Shown here: positions 55,193 through 62,700 of the stretch, piece by piece
Layout of the letters: the number at the start of each line of letters is the position of its first letter
Position numbering within the stretch: the first letter of the stretch is position 1
Assembly: GCF_032813545.1 (NCBI RefSeq)
Contig: NZ_CP136520.1
Location: 2,412,001-2,476,000 of the forward strand
Direction of reading: 5' to 3'
Source: Nodosilinea sp. E11
GTDB lineage: Bacteria > Cyanobacteriota > Cyanobacteriia > Phormidesmidales > Phormidesmidaceae
Length of the DNA: 64,000 bases
The notes under the pieces: model-generated
Databases searched by the model: none
What the model was told of the DNA's origin: nothing
Seen by the model: only the letters and a program-made list of their open reading frames with translations
Translations under genes and position numbers: made by a program

Positions 55193-55234
55193 GTAGTCAC
55201 TGATACGAGAACCAGCTGAAATCGCCCCTAAGGT
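55193..55234 (+). promoter_or_regulatory. NtcA-activated promoter for the Sll0783-like gene
   Basis: GTA-GTCACTGA-TAC at 55193-55206 matches GTA-N8-TAC. Exactly 22 bases follow to TAAGGT (55229-55234), matching TAN3T. The predicted transcript start, about 55241, leaves a leader of roughly 53 nt before the ATG at 55294. This is a second exact match in the same gap, facing the opposite way from the first. Confidence 0.8.
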
Positions 55235-55293
55235 GCTGAAACATGCAGCCGGATATGCAGCGCTGCCAGCAATTTTGCGAGGAGCTAAATTTT

Positions 55294-55776
55294 ATGCCTG
55301 AAGTAACTACACCAGCCCATCAGGCTGGGGATTTTCTGGTTGATTACGAAGAAAAAGTGTTTCCTGATGTGCAGGCCGAGCCAGGCGAGAAAGCCCTCGT
55401 CACCTTCCACACTGTGGCCTTTGAAGGGTCTATCGGTTTGGTGAACCTGCTGCAAGCTACCCGCCTGATCCGCAAGGGCTTTGAAACCTCGGTGCTGCTC
55501 TATGGCCCCGGCGTCACCCTAGGCGTGCAGCGCGGTTTTCCCAAGCTCAACGACGAAGCCTTTCCTGGGCACCTGGCGATGAATAACCAGGTTGTCAAGC
55601 TGCTGGAAATGGGCTGCAAGATTTACGCCTGCCGCTTTGCCCTTCAGGCGCTCTATGGCCACGGTGAGCCTTCTCTCATCCCCGGCATTCGGCCCATCAA
55701 CCCCCTCGACGTGCTCGATATTGTGCTCATGCACCGCAAAGAAGGGGCCTTCATCCTCGACACCTGGACGATGTAG
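55294..55776 (+). CDS. Nit1C Sll0783/MSMEG_0572-like protein
   Basis: This 160-residue protein matches the Sll0783/MSMEG_0572 family, named for nitrogen-starvation response. Motifs are [40 protein letters not shown] and [20 protein letters not shown], a DsrE-like fold. In Synechocystis the homologue is needed for normal polyhydroxybutyrate accumulation under nitrogen starvation. The ATG at 55294 has GAGGAG 9 bases upstream and lies sensibly downstream of the NtcA promoter; the ATG at 55243 would sit at the predicted transcript start and has no ribosome site. Confidence 0.9.
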   Translation: MPEVTTPAHQAGDFLVDYEEKVFPDVQAEPGEKALVTFHTVAFEGSIGLVNLLQATRLIRKGFETSVLLYGPGVTLGVQRGFPKLNDEAFPGHLAMNNQVVKLLEMGCKIYACRFALQALYGHGEPSLIPGIRPINPLDVLDIVLMHRKEGAFILDTWTM

Positions 55777-55820
55777 ACCCCTCACCCTCAGCCCCTCTCC
55801 CCCTGGGAGAGGGGAGACCC

Positions 55821-55842
55821 GTAGGGTGGGCAGTGCCCACCA
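55821..55842. repeat. GTAGGGTGGGCAGTGCCCACCA repeat within the cluster
   Basis: The palindromic core GTGGGCA-G-TGCCCAC (55826-55840) is almost identical to the copy at 26084. It lies between the Sll0783-like and nitrilase genes, beside a second inverted run (CCCCTCTCCCCCTGGGAGAG, from 55793). Both look like repeats inserted into an operon gap. Confidence 0.6.
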
Positions 55843-55924
55843 TTCACCCCAGCCACCAGTCACCAACCTGTGGGATAGCACCGTCCGTGCCCATCGCACA
55901 ACTCTTCTCCCACCACCAACGCCC

Positions 55925-56962
55925 ATGGACTACACCAAAACCATTCGCGCCGCCGCTGCCCAGATCAGCCCTGTGCTGTTTAGCGGCGACGGCACCACCG
56001 AGAAGGTGCTAGAAACCATCGCCGAAGCCGCTCAATCTGGTGTGCAGCTGATTGTCTTTCCCGAGACATTCATTCCCTACTACCCTTATTTCTCCTTTGT
56101 GCAGCCGCCCGTACTTATGGGCAAAGAGCACATGCGGCTCTACGAGGAAGCGGTGGCGGTGCCAGGGCCGGTGACTGATGCGGTAAGTCGGGCAGCGCGT
56201 TCCTACGGCATGGTAGTAGTGCTGGGGGTGAACGAGCGCGATGGTGGTTCGCTCTACAACACCCAGCTGGTGTTTGACGCCGACGGCAGCCTAGTGCTGA
56301 AGCGGCGCAAAATCACCCCCACCTACCACGAGCGCATGGTGTGGGGCCAGGGAGATGGAGCAGGGCTGAAGGTGGTGGAAACGGCAGCGGGGCGCGTGGG
56401 TGCTCTGGCCTGTTGGGAACATTACAACCCTCTGGCCCGCTATGCTCTGATGACTCAGCACGAGCAGATCCACTGCGGCCAGTTCCCAGGTTCGATGGTG
56501 GGGCAGATTTTTGGCGACCAGATGGAGGTTACCATGCGTCACCACGCCCTAGAGTCGGGCTGCTTTGTGGTCAACGCCACGGGCTGGCTAACCCCAGAGC
56601 AAAAGCAGCAAATTACGCCTGACGAAAACCTCCATCGGGTGCTGTCGGGGGGGTGCTACACCGCCATCATCAGCCCGGAAGGGGTGCCGCTGAGCGAGCC
56701 AATTACCGAGGGGGAGGGGTTGGCGATCGCAGACCTGGACTTCTCACTCATTACCAAGCGCAAGCGGATGATGGACTCGGTGGGCCACTACGCCCGCCCC
56801 GACCTGCTGCGCCTAAAGGTAAATGCCGAACCCTGGTCGGTGGTAGAAACGTCCGCCGCCAAAGCGGTTTCTCCTTTGGCTAATGGGGCGGCCCAGGCTG
56901 CTTTTGCTGATGCAGAGTCCATTACCCCATCCCCCAACGAAGCAGAGCTTCCCGCCGGGTAA
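55925..56962 (+). CDS. Nit1-type nitrilase
   Basis: This 345-residue member of the nitrilase superfamily has the catalytic triad Glu47 (FPETF), Lys129 ([12 protein letters not shown]) and Cys163 ([10 protein letters not shown]). Enzymes of this branch hydrolyse nitriles to acids; the natural nitrile of Nit1C is not settled, and related clusters have been linked to cyanide utilisation. Start ATG at 55925 begins [19 protein letters not shown]; a longer frame from 55592 overlaps the previous gene and does not match. It is the second gene of the plus-strand cluster run, 148 bp from the first. Confidence 0.94.
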   Translation: MDYTKTIRAAAAQISPVLFSGDGTTEKVLETIAEAAQSGVQLIVFPETFIPYYPYFSFVQPPVLMGKEHMRLYEEAVAVPGPVTDAVSRAARSYGMVVVLGVNERDGGSLYNTQLVFDADGSLVLKRRKITPTYHERMVWGQGDGAGLKVVETAAGRVGALACWEHYNPLARYALMTQHEQIHCGQFPGSMVGQIFGDQMEVTMRHHALESGCFVVNATGWLTPEQKQQITPDENLHRVLSGGCYTAIISPEGVPLSEPITEGEGLAIADLDFSLITKRKRMMDSVGHYARPDLLRLKVNAEPWSVVETSAAKAVSPLANGAAQAAFADAESITPSPNEAELPAG

Positions 56963-56973
56963 GGCAGCGGGCC

Positions 56974-57041
56974 AGACCCCTGGGTTCTGAGGTCAAACGG
57001 CAGGTCTGGCCTTTGATCAACGCATAAGAACCCAGGGGTCT
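56974..57041. repeat. Inverted repeat between nitrilase and radical SAM genes
   Basis: AGACCCCTGGGTTCT (56974-56988) pairs fully with AGAACCCAGGGGTCT (57027-57041). Inside, GGTCAAA and TTTGATC pair further. This gives a 15-bp stem with a structured 38-nt loop and TTTAG following, so it could attenuate transcription or stabilise part of the operon mRNA. Confidence 0.6.
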
Positions 57042-57113
57042 TTAGACACATTGGTCACTCGCAGGGGTGGCACAGATCGATGCAGGTTTTTATTGGGTAT
57101 CGCACAGTAGGCC

Positions 57114-58202
57114 ATGAACAAGCAACGGCTGATTACAGAGCTACAATCCCACGGGCTACAAGTGGTAGATTCGCCCCCCGGTGCGGCGGGCAGGCGGGGC
57201 GGCGCAGGCCCCTCTGACCACCGCGCCATCACCATCGACGGCACCACCGTCATGGTGCCGGTCTACACTGACAGCGCCGCCCGCTCTCCTTATACCATCA
57301 GGGCTACGGCGGCTAGCCCGCTGCATCTAGAAGCCTCAGGGGAGGCGATCGCCCCTATCGACCTGCCCAATGCGCCCCAGTTTTATAGCCTGACCACCAC
57401 CGACGGCATTCCCTACTCAAAGATTGCTCTGCTGCACGGGCGCGACGTGCTGGCCACCACGGTGCAGCAGACCTGCATGCGCTACCGCGACCCGGCCACC
57501 GCCTGCCAGTTTTGCGCCATTGAGAAATCCCTCGACGCCGGGCGCACCATTGCCCGCAAGACGCCTCAGCAACTGGCGGAAGTCGCGGAAGCCGCCGTGC
57601 GGCTCGACGGGGTGACGAACATGATTATGACCACGGGCACGCCAAATACGAGCGATCGCGGTGCGGCCTACCTGACCGAATGCGCTGCCGCCATTCGCCA
57701 GCGGGTACCCAACCTGCCTATTCAAGCCCAGTGTGAACCGCCGGACGACTTTGCCTGGTTTGGGCGGATGAAGGCAGCGGGCATCGACAGCCTGGGCATG
57801 CACCTGGAGGCGGTAGACCCTGAGGTACGAGCCAAAATTATGCCCGGCAAGGCAGAGGTGCCGCTGACGGTCTATTACCAAGCTTTTGAGGCGGCGGTGC
57901 AGGTGTTTGGCTGGGGCCAGGTGAGCACCTACCTGCTGGCAGGCCTGGGCGACAGTCTAGAAACCCTGGTGGAAGCGAGCGATCGCCTGATCCAGATCGG
58001 TGTCTACCCCTTCGTGGTGCCCTTTGTGCCCATCGGCGAAACGCCGTTGGCTCACCATCCTGCTCCCAGCAGCGAGTTTATGTTTGCCCTCTACCAGCGA
58101 GTGGGGGCACTGCTCAAGCAGTCGGGTATGGCCTCGGCGGATATGAAGGCAGGCTGCGCCAAGTGCGGTGCCTGCTCGGCCCTGTCTACGTTTGAGGGTT
58201 GA
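57114..58202 (+). CDS. Nit1C radical SAM protein (MSMEG_0568-like)
   Basis: This 362-residue protein has an iron-sulfur site spaced C121-x9-C131-x2-C134 (CMRYRDPATACQFC) instead of the common Cx3Cx2C of radical SAM enzymes. The C-terminus has a second Cys cluster (C348-x2-C351-x2-C354) that could hold another cluster. The segment TNMIMTTGTPNTSDRGAAYL and the mid-barrel residues match the MSMEG_0568 family. The reaction is unknown; it probably modifies a substrate used with the nitrilase. ATG at 57114. Confidence 0.9.
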   Translation: MNKQRLITELQSHGLQVVDSPPGAAGRRGGAGPSDHRAITIDGTTVMVPVYTDSAARSPYTIRATAASPLHLEASGEAIAPIDLPNAPQFYSLTTTDGIPYSKIALLHGRDVLATTVQQTCMRYRDPATACQFCAIEKSLDAGRTIARKTPQQLAEVAEAAVRLDGVTNMIMTTGTPNTSDRGAAYLTECAAAIRQRVPNLPIQAQCEPPDDFAWFGRMKAAGIDSLGMHLEAVDPEVRAKIMPGKAEVPLTVYYQAFEAAVQVFGWGQVSTYLLAGLGDSLETLVEASDRLIQIGVYPFVVPFVPIGETPLAHHPAPSSEFMFALYQRVGALLKQSGMASADMKAGCAKCGACSALSTFEG

Positions 58203-58263
58203 CCCACCCCTACCCCTCCCAGGAGAGGATTTCGCTGACCGGCATTCATTCGACATCACAACC

Positions 58264-58782
58264 ATGGCACTCCATCGCTATAGCTTTGAACTGGCTAAAA
58301 CTCCCCAAGATCTGGAAGGCTACTTTGCGCTGCGTCAGGCGATTTTTTGCGAAGAGCAGGGGCTATTTGACCACGACGATGCCGACAACCTAGATGGCGT
58401 CGCCTATCCCATTGTTGCTCTGGATCATGAGGCATCCCCAGGAAACCGCGTGGTGGGCGTGGTGCGCATCTACGAAAAATCGTCCCGACTCTGGTACGGT
58501 GGGCGGCTCGGGGTACACCCCGACTACCGCCGGGTGGGCCGCATCGGCAAAGGGCTGATTCATAAAGCCGTGACTACGGCCAATACCTGGGGCTGCGATC
58601 GCTTTCTCGCCACCGTGCAAGAGCAAAATGTCCGCTTCTTTCAGCGCCTCCACTGGGATTCTCTGGAGGAAATGGTGCTGTGCGATCGCACCCACCACCT
58701 CATGGAAGCCGACCTGGCCCACTATCCCCCCAGCGACGAGGTGCGGCCTTTACTGCCTTGGTCGTTGCAAGAAGTGTCGTGA
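58264..58782 (+). CDS. Nit1C GNAT acetyltransferase (MSMEG_0567-like)
   Basis: This 172-residue GNAT-fold protein has RLGVHPDYRRVGRIGKGLI as the acetyl-CoA loop (Q/RxxGxG/A type) and LEGYFALRQAIFCEEQGLFD at the N-terminus, which fits the MSMEG_0567/Sll0786 family. The acceptor is unknown. ATG at 58264 begins MALHRYSFELAKTPQDLEG; the longer frame from 58168 adds a Pro-rich stretch overlapping the radical SAM gene. Gap of 61 bp to that gene. Confidence 0.88.
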   Translation: MALHRYSFELAKTPQDLEGYFALRQAIFCEEQGLFDHDDADNLDGVAYPIVALDHEASPGNRVVGVVRIYEKSSRLWYGGRLGVHPDYRRVGRIGKGLIHKAVTTANTWGCDRFLATVQEQNVRFFQRLHWDSLEEMVLCDRTHHLMEADLAHYPPSDEVRPLLPWSLQEVS

Positions 58783-59071
58783 TAAGTGGATGGGTAGATG
58801 GGCGTACGGGTAGATGCGCACAGACTAAGAACAGTTGAAACCCTAGGGTCGAAAGCTGCCCACCGGCCAATTTGCAGGACATAGATTTAAACCGATGATC
58901 AGCCAATCCTTTCCGTCGGGTCCAGGGCGGTGGAACGTCCCTGGTCGACGGGGGTCTGGGGCCAGCGAAATGGCCCCAGCGGCATTTCTGGCTTCTCACC
59001 ACGCACCTCCGTCAGCAATACAGTCCATGTCCCATCAGATAGCCCCTATTTCAGACATCCCCAAAGCATTC
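58783..59071. other. GC-rich spacer before the AIR-synthase-like gene
   Basis: About 290 bases. It contains two GC-rich hairpins (CCAGGG...CCCTGG near 58920-58945 and GGGGCCA...TGGCCCC near 58957-58980). A longer frame through this region (start 58895 or 59027) would extend the next protein, but with Arg/Gly/Ser-rich, probably untranslated sequence. Confidence 0.4.
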
Positions 59072-60055
59072 ATGTCAGACGAGTTAAAGCTATGGGAGCT
59101 GGCTGCTGAACTGCGGCGATCGCTTGGCATTCTCCACAAGCAAGACATCCAAACAGCAGCGAATCGTCTGGGGGCCCACGTCCGATCAACCCACCAAAAG
59201 CCAATTCTGCTAGGCGACGACTGCGCCGCCATCCCCGACGGCGACGGCTACCTGCTGCTGGCCGCCGAGGGCATGTGGCCCACCCTGGTCGAAACCGACC
59301 CCTGGTTCGCCGGTTGGTGCGCCGTCATGGTCAACGTCAGCGACATCTACGCCATGGGGGGCCGCCCGATCGCCGTCGTCGACACCATCTGGAGCCAGTC
59401 GCCAGAATCAGTTGATCTCCTCTGGCAGGGCATGGTCGCCGCCTCCCAAGCCTTCAACGTGCCAATTGTAGGAGGCCACACCAGTTGCCACAGCCCCTAC
59501 GCCGCCCTATCAGTGGCCATCCTGGGCCGCGCCAGCCGCTTGATCACCAGCTTCAGTGCCCAGCCGGGGGATGTGCTGCTCCATGTGGTGGATATGCAGG
59601 GCCAGATGCACCCCAAATATCCCTTTTGGAACGCGGCGACGGAGTGTGAGCGCGATCGCCTGCGCGTCAACCTGGAACTGCTGCCCCAACTCGCCGAAGC
59701 GGGCCTCTGCGATACCGGCAAAGACATCAGCATGGGCGGCATTGTGGGCACAACGCTGATGCTGCTAGAAACATCGGGGTGCGGAGCGGTGTTAGATGTG
59801 GGTGCGATCGCCCCCCCGGCCCAGGTCGAACTCCTGCCCTGGCTGCTCAGCTTCCCCAGCTACGGCTACCTGCTTAGCGTGCGGCCCGACGCCGTGGGCC
59901 AAATTCAGCCCCAGTTCCACAACCGAGGGCTGGTGTGCAACCCTGTGGGCAAAATTACTCAAGGGCAAACCCTCACCTTGAAACTGGGTGATGCCTCCCT
60001 CTACTTTTGGGATTTTGCCATCGAATCCCTCACCGGGTTTGGAGCTGGAGTTTAA
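59072..60055 (+). CDS. Nit1C AIR-synthase-related protein (Sll0787-like)
   Basis: This 327-residue protein has the PurM/AIR-synthase fold. The N-terminal ATP site has LLGDDCAAIPDGDGYLLLA, MVNVSDIYAMGGRPIAVVDT and VGGHTSCHSPYAALSVAILG; DTGKDISMGGIVGTTLMLL is the second family motif. The relatives PurM, ThiL and HypE use ATP to activate substrates. The family is Sll0787, a Nit1C member. ATG at 59072 begins MSDELKLWELAAELRRSLG; an upstream ATG at 59027 is possible. Confidence 0.88.
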   Translation: MSDELKLWELAAELRRSLGILHKQDIQTAANRLGAHVRSTHQKPILLGDDCAAIPDGDGYLLLAAEGMWPTLVETDPWFAGWCAVMVNVSDIYAMGGRPIAVVDTIWSQSPESVDLLWQGMVAASQAFNVPIVGGHTSCHSPYAALSVAILGRASRLITSFSAQPGDVLLHVVDMQGQMHPKYPFWNAATECERDRLRVNLELLPQLAEAGLCDTGKDISMGGIVGTTLMLLETSGCGAVLDVGAIAPPAQVELLPWLLSFPSYGYLLSVRPDAVGQIQPQFHNRGLVCNPVGKITQGQTLTLKLGDASLYFWDFAIESLTGFGAGV

Positions 60056-60084
60056 TTTTGATTAGCGGGTTTCTCGCTGCCGCC

Positions 60085-60148
60085 AGAGACCGGGTTTCTG
60101 GAGGTTTAGACATAACCTATGGCTACCCACAGAAGAAACCCGGTCTCT
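60085..60148. repeat. Inverted repeat before the glycosyltransferase gene
   Basis: AGAGACCGGGTTTCT (60085-60099) pairs fully with AGAAACCCGGTCTCT (60134-60148), with a 34-nt loop. It is followed by TTTAAA. The arms resemble the dispersed 'AGAAACCGGGTTTCT' repeats of cyanobacterial genomes. It lies 25 bp before the glycosyltransferase start. Confidence 0.65.
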
Positions 60149-60173
60149 TTAAAGCCCTACATTACGTTGCTCG

Positions 60174-61361
60174 ATGTCCCAACCTCTCAGGATTGCTCTG
60201 CTGACCTACGCCACCAAGCTGCGGGGCAGTGTGGTGCACACGCTAGAGTTGGCAACGGCGCTGACAGAATTGGGGCATCAGGTCTGCGTCTATGCCCTCG
60301 ATAAAGACGGTCAGGGCTTTGATCGTTCTATTCCAGCCACCGTGCAGCTAGTGCCCACCCAGCCGCCGCCTACTGGGCTTACCCCCGACCAGGCCACCGA
60401 CGCGCTGATTCGCCAGCGCATTCAAGAATTGGTCGATTATTTTTTGGCCCATCCTGAAGAAAATTACGATATCTACCACGCCCAAGACTGCATCGGGGCC
60501 AACGCCCTGGTGCAGCTCAGGCAGCAGGGACGCGTGCCCAATGTGGTTAGAACCGTCCACCACATCGAAGACTACGCCAGCATCTACCTCAGGCAGTGCC
60601 AGGATAAGTCGATTCGCCACCCCGATCTCTGTCTGTGCGTCAGCGATCGCTGGCAGACCGCCCTCCGCCACGAGTACGGCATCGTGGCACCCCGCGTCCT
60701 AAACGGCGTCGATGTAAGACGCTTTTCCCCAGTTCCTTCAGGCCAGGAGGAGGCCATCAAAGCTCGCTACGGCCTGACCGGATCGCCCATTTTCCTCACC
60801 GTGGGCGGCATCGAGCCCCGCAAGAATTCGCTTCGCTTACTCGAAGCCTTTGCCCAGGTGCTCACCACCCATCCCCAGGCGCAGCTGGTGATTGCGGGCG
60901 GGGCCACCCTGTTTGACTACGAACCCTACCGTCAGGCATTCTTTGCCCTGGCAGAAACCCTAGCGCAGCACCACGGGTCAATGATTGGCAAATCTGTCCT
61001 ATTGCCGGGGGTGATCCCCGATGACAACTTGCCCGCCCTGTATCGCGCCGCCGACGTGTTTTGCTTTCCTTCCACCAAAGAGGGCTGGGGGCTGGTAGTA
61101 CTGGAAGCGATCGCATCAGCCCTACCTGTCATCACCGCCAACCAGCCACCCTTTACCGAATTTTTGAACACGGACCAGGCACTCTTAGTCGATCCAGACT
61201 CTGCGGCTGCTATTGCCGCCGCCATGGTAACAGCACTGGATCCTACAGTCTCCCAAAAGCTCAGTTGCCGCAGTCAGTCAGTGCTGGCCAACTACACTTG
61301 GCAAAAGTCGGCCAGCCTTCACACCGACCAATACCAAACCCTGACAGAACGGCCAACTTAG
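60174..61361 (+). CDS. Nit1C glycosyltransferase (MSMEG_0565-like)
   Basis: This 395-residue GT4/GT-B glycosyltransferase begins MSQPLRIALLTYATKLRGSV. It has RTVHHIEDYASIYLRQCQD, then the nucleotide-sugar region ILTVGGIEPRKNSLRLLEAF and the E-x7-E type motif PSTKEGWGLVVLEAIASALP. It matches the MSMEG_0565 family of Nit1C. It may glycosylate the product of the pathway. It closes the visible cluster; the small MSMEG_0570-type gene found in other clusters is not seen. Confidence 0.9.
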   Translation: MSQPLRIALLTYATKLRGSVVHTLELATALTELGHQVCVYALDKDGQGFDRSIPATVQLVPTQPPPTGLTPDQATDALIRQRIQELVDYFLAHPEENYDIYHAQDCIGANALVQLRQQGRVPNVVRTVHHIEDYASIYLRQCQDKSIRHPDLCLCVSDRWQTALRHEYGIVAPRVLNGVDVRRFSPVPSGQEEAIKARYGLTGSPIFLTVGGIEPRKNSLRLLEAFAQVLTTHPQAQLVIAGGATLFDYEPYRQAFFALAETLAQHHGSMIGKSVLLPGVIPDDNLPALYRAADVFCFPSTKEGWGLVVLEAIASALPVITANQPPFTEFLNTDQALLVDPDSAAAIAAAMVTALDPTVSQKLSCRSQSVLANYTWQKSASLHTDQYQTLTERPT

Positions 61362-61645
61362 CCCTCTAAAACCCACCCAAGCCAGGGAATTCTGACTACT
61401 ATAGGAATAGTGCGATCGCCGCCTATTTTAGACCGGTCGCCCGTCAGCTATCTTCCATTCCAAGTTAATGCCAGCACGCCCCGTTTTAGGTGCTTGCGAG
61501 TTCTTGTTGGGTCAGCAGGCCAGGGCAATTGCCTCGGCTTACCGCAATCACCAGCCGCTTCCCGGCTAACGTTAGCGCCTGCGATCCCCTTCAGCCTGCA
61601 AAAATTTGTTCAGGCTAACCAACGCTCCCCTCAGTGGCCGCCGCC

Positions 61646-62248
61646 ATGGTCAACGCCGTTTCTCCCCCCGTCGATACCCTGCCTCCGGTGGATGCCCTGC
61701 CCCCCGACGAGGTACAGCTCAGCCTGCCCGTAGAAGAACCGACTCCAGACCCGCCCGCTATATCTGCCGCGACCCTGGCCCTGGCGGCTCAGGACGTGCG
61801 TATGGTGCTGCGCGAGCAAAACGAGCAGAGCCAGATTTTGACCACCAAACTCAACATTTTGTTTGTGGCCAACGGGGCGCTGCTGACCAGCCTCAGCATT
61901 TCGCGGCTGTTGGTCAGCAGTAGCGTCTTTAGCCTGGCTGAAATTGTGGGCTTTTTAGTCAGCTTTTCACTATTGATGGGGGCGTTTTTGCCCCGCCAGG
62001 TAGCTGTCACCCCCAACCTCGAAGATCGTAAATTTTTAGAAACTTATCTAGCGCTACCCGAGCAAGACTACCAGTTGCAAATGCTGGTCAACCTGTCTGA
62101 AACCTACAATGCCAACAAGCAGCGCCTCGAAGACACCTCTCAGAGCCTCAAGTATGCGGCCTACACCATCTGGAGCACAACTGCTATCATGCTGGTACAT
62201 ATCCTGGTAATTTACGTGGCTAGTGGGTCATCTTCTGGGTTACTCTAG
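61646..62248 (+). CDS. Membrane protein with three helices, unknown function
   Basis: This 200-residue protein has a Pro-rich disordered N-terminus (residues 1-45). Two membrane helices follow (ILFVANGALLTSLSISRLLV and IVGFLVSFSLLMGAFLP), then a soluble helical part (YQLQMLVNLSETYNANKQRL) and a third helix (STTAIMLVHILVIYVA). The topology recalls SLATT/Pycsar-effector-like proteins, but that is only a layout similarity. ATG at 61646; the GTG at 61634 adds four residues. It is not part of the Nit1C gene set. Confidence 0.5.
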   Translation: MVNAVSPPVDTLPPVDALPPDEVQLSLPVEEPTPDPPAISAATLALAAQDVRMVLREQNEQSQILTTKLNILFVANGALLTSLSISRLLVSSSVFSLAEIVGFLVSFSLLMGAFLPRQVAVTPNLEDRKFLETYLALPEQDYQLQMLVNLSETYNANKQRLEDTSQSLKYAAYTIWSTTAIMLVHILVIYVASGSSSGLL

Positions 62249-62314
62249 CCCCAGTCTAGAGCTGACTCAAAGCTCTGGCTCTAACGTTTTTGACCGCCTG
62301 CGGCGGGCACCAGT

Positions 62315-62608
62315 ATGAGTGATGGACAGCAAGAAACAACCCTAGATCGGCGCGTGGTTTTGCCCGAGCCCGACGCCAGCAACATCACGGTGCTGACCGA
62401 AAGTTTACCCAACGAGCCGGTCTTGCCCTGGCACCACTTCGACTCGCCCTGGCTAGAGCGTGACCCCGATGAGCCTGCTGACTCGGGCGAACCCCCTTCA
62501 GACCCAGCGGTTGAGGCGGAGCCAGTTGAGCAGCTCACCCTAGAACTAGAGGTGCTAGAGGTGATGGTTGGCGCTGCGGACAACTTACCGGAAGAGTCTG
62601 CCGCCTAG
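62315..62608 (+). CDS. Acidic disordered protein (97 aa), unknown function
   Basis: This 97-residue protein is rich in Glu, Asp and Pro (PDEPADSGEPPSDPAVEAEP) with a conserved-looking WHHFDSPWLERD near the middle and a Leu/Val-rich helix near the end. ATG at 62315. It is 66 bp after the membrane protein gene on the same strand, so perhaps an operon. The overlapping frame on the other strand is not favoured since it lacks any protein-like features. Confidence 0.5.
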   Translation: MSDGQQETTLDRRVVLPEPDASNITVLTESLPNEPVLPWHHFDSPWLERDPDEPADSGEPPSDPAVEAEPVEQLTLELEVLEVMVGAADNLPEESAA

Positions 62609-62700
62609 GGCGTGTCATCAATTGTGACTACAATCTTGATCCCATCAGCACTACCACGCCCGACCCCTAGGACAGGGGCGTTTGCGAAGATATTGCCTAA

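Noticed and set aside
55592-55924. 111-residue extension of the nitrilase
   Set aside because: It overlaps the Sll0783-like gene and crosses repeats; the family N-terminus starts at 55925.
62281-62583. 100-aa minus-strand ORF
   Set aside because: Low-complexity Ser/Gly translation opposite the 97-aa plus-strand gene; the latter fits the local direction of transcription.
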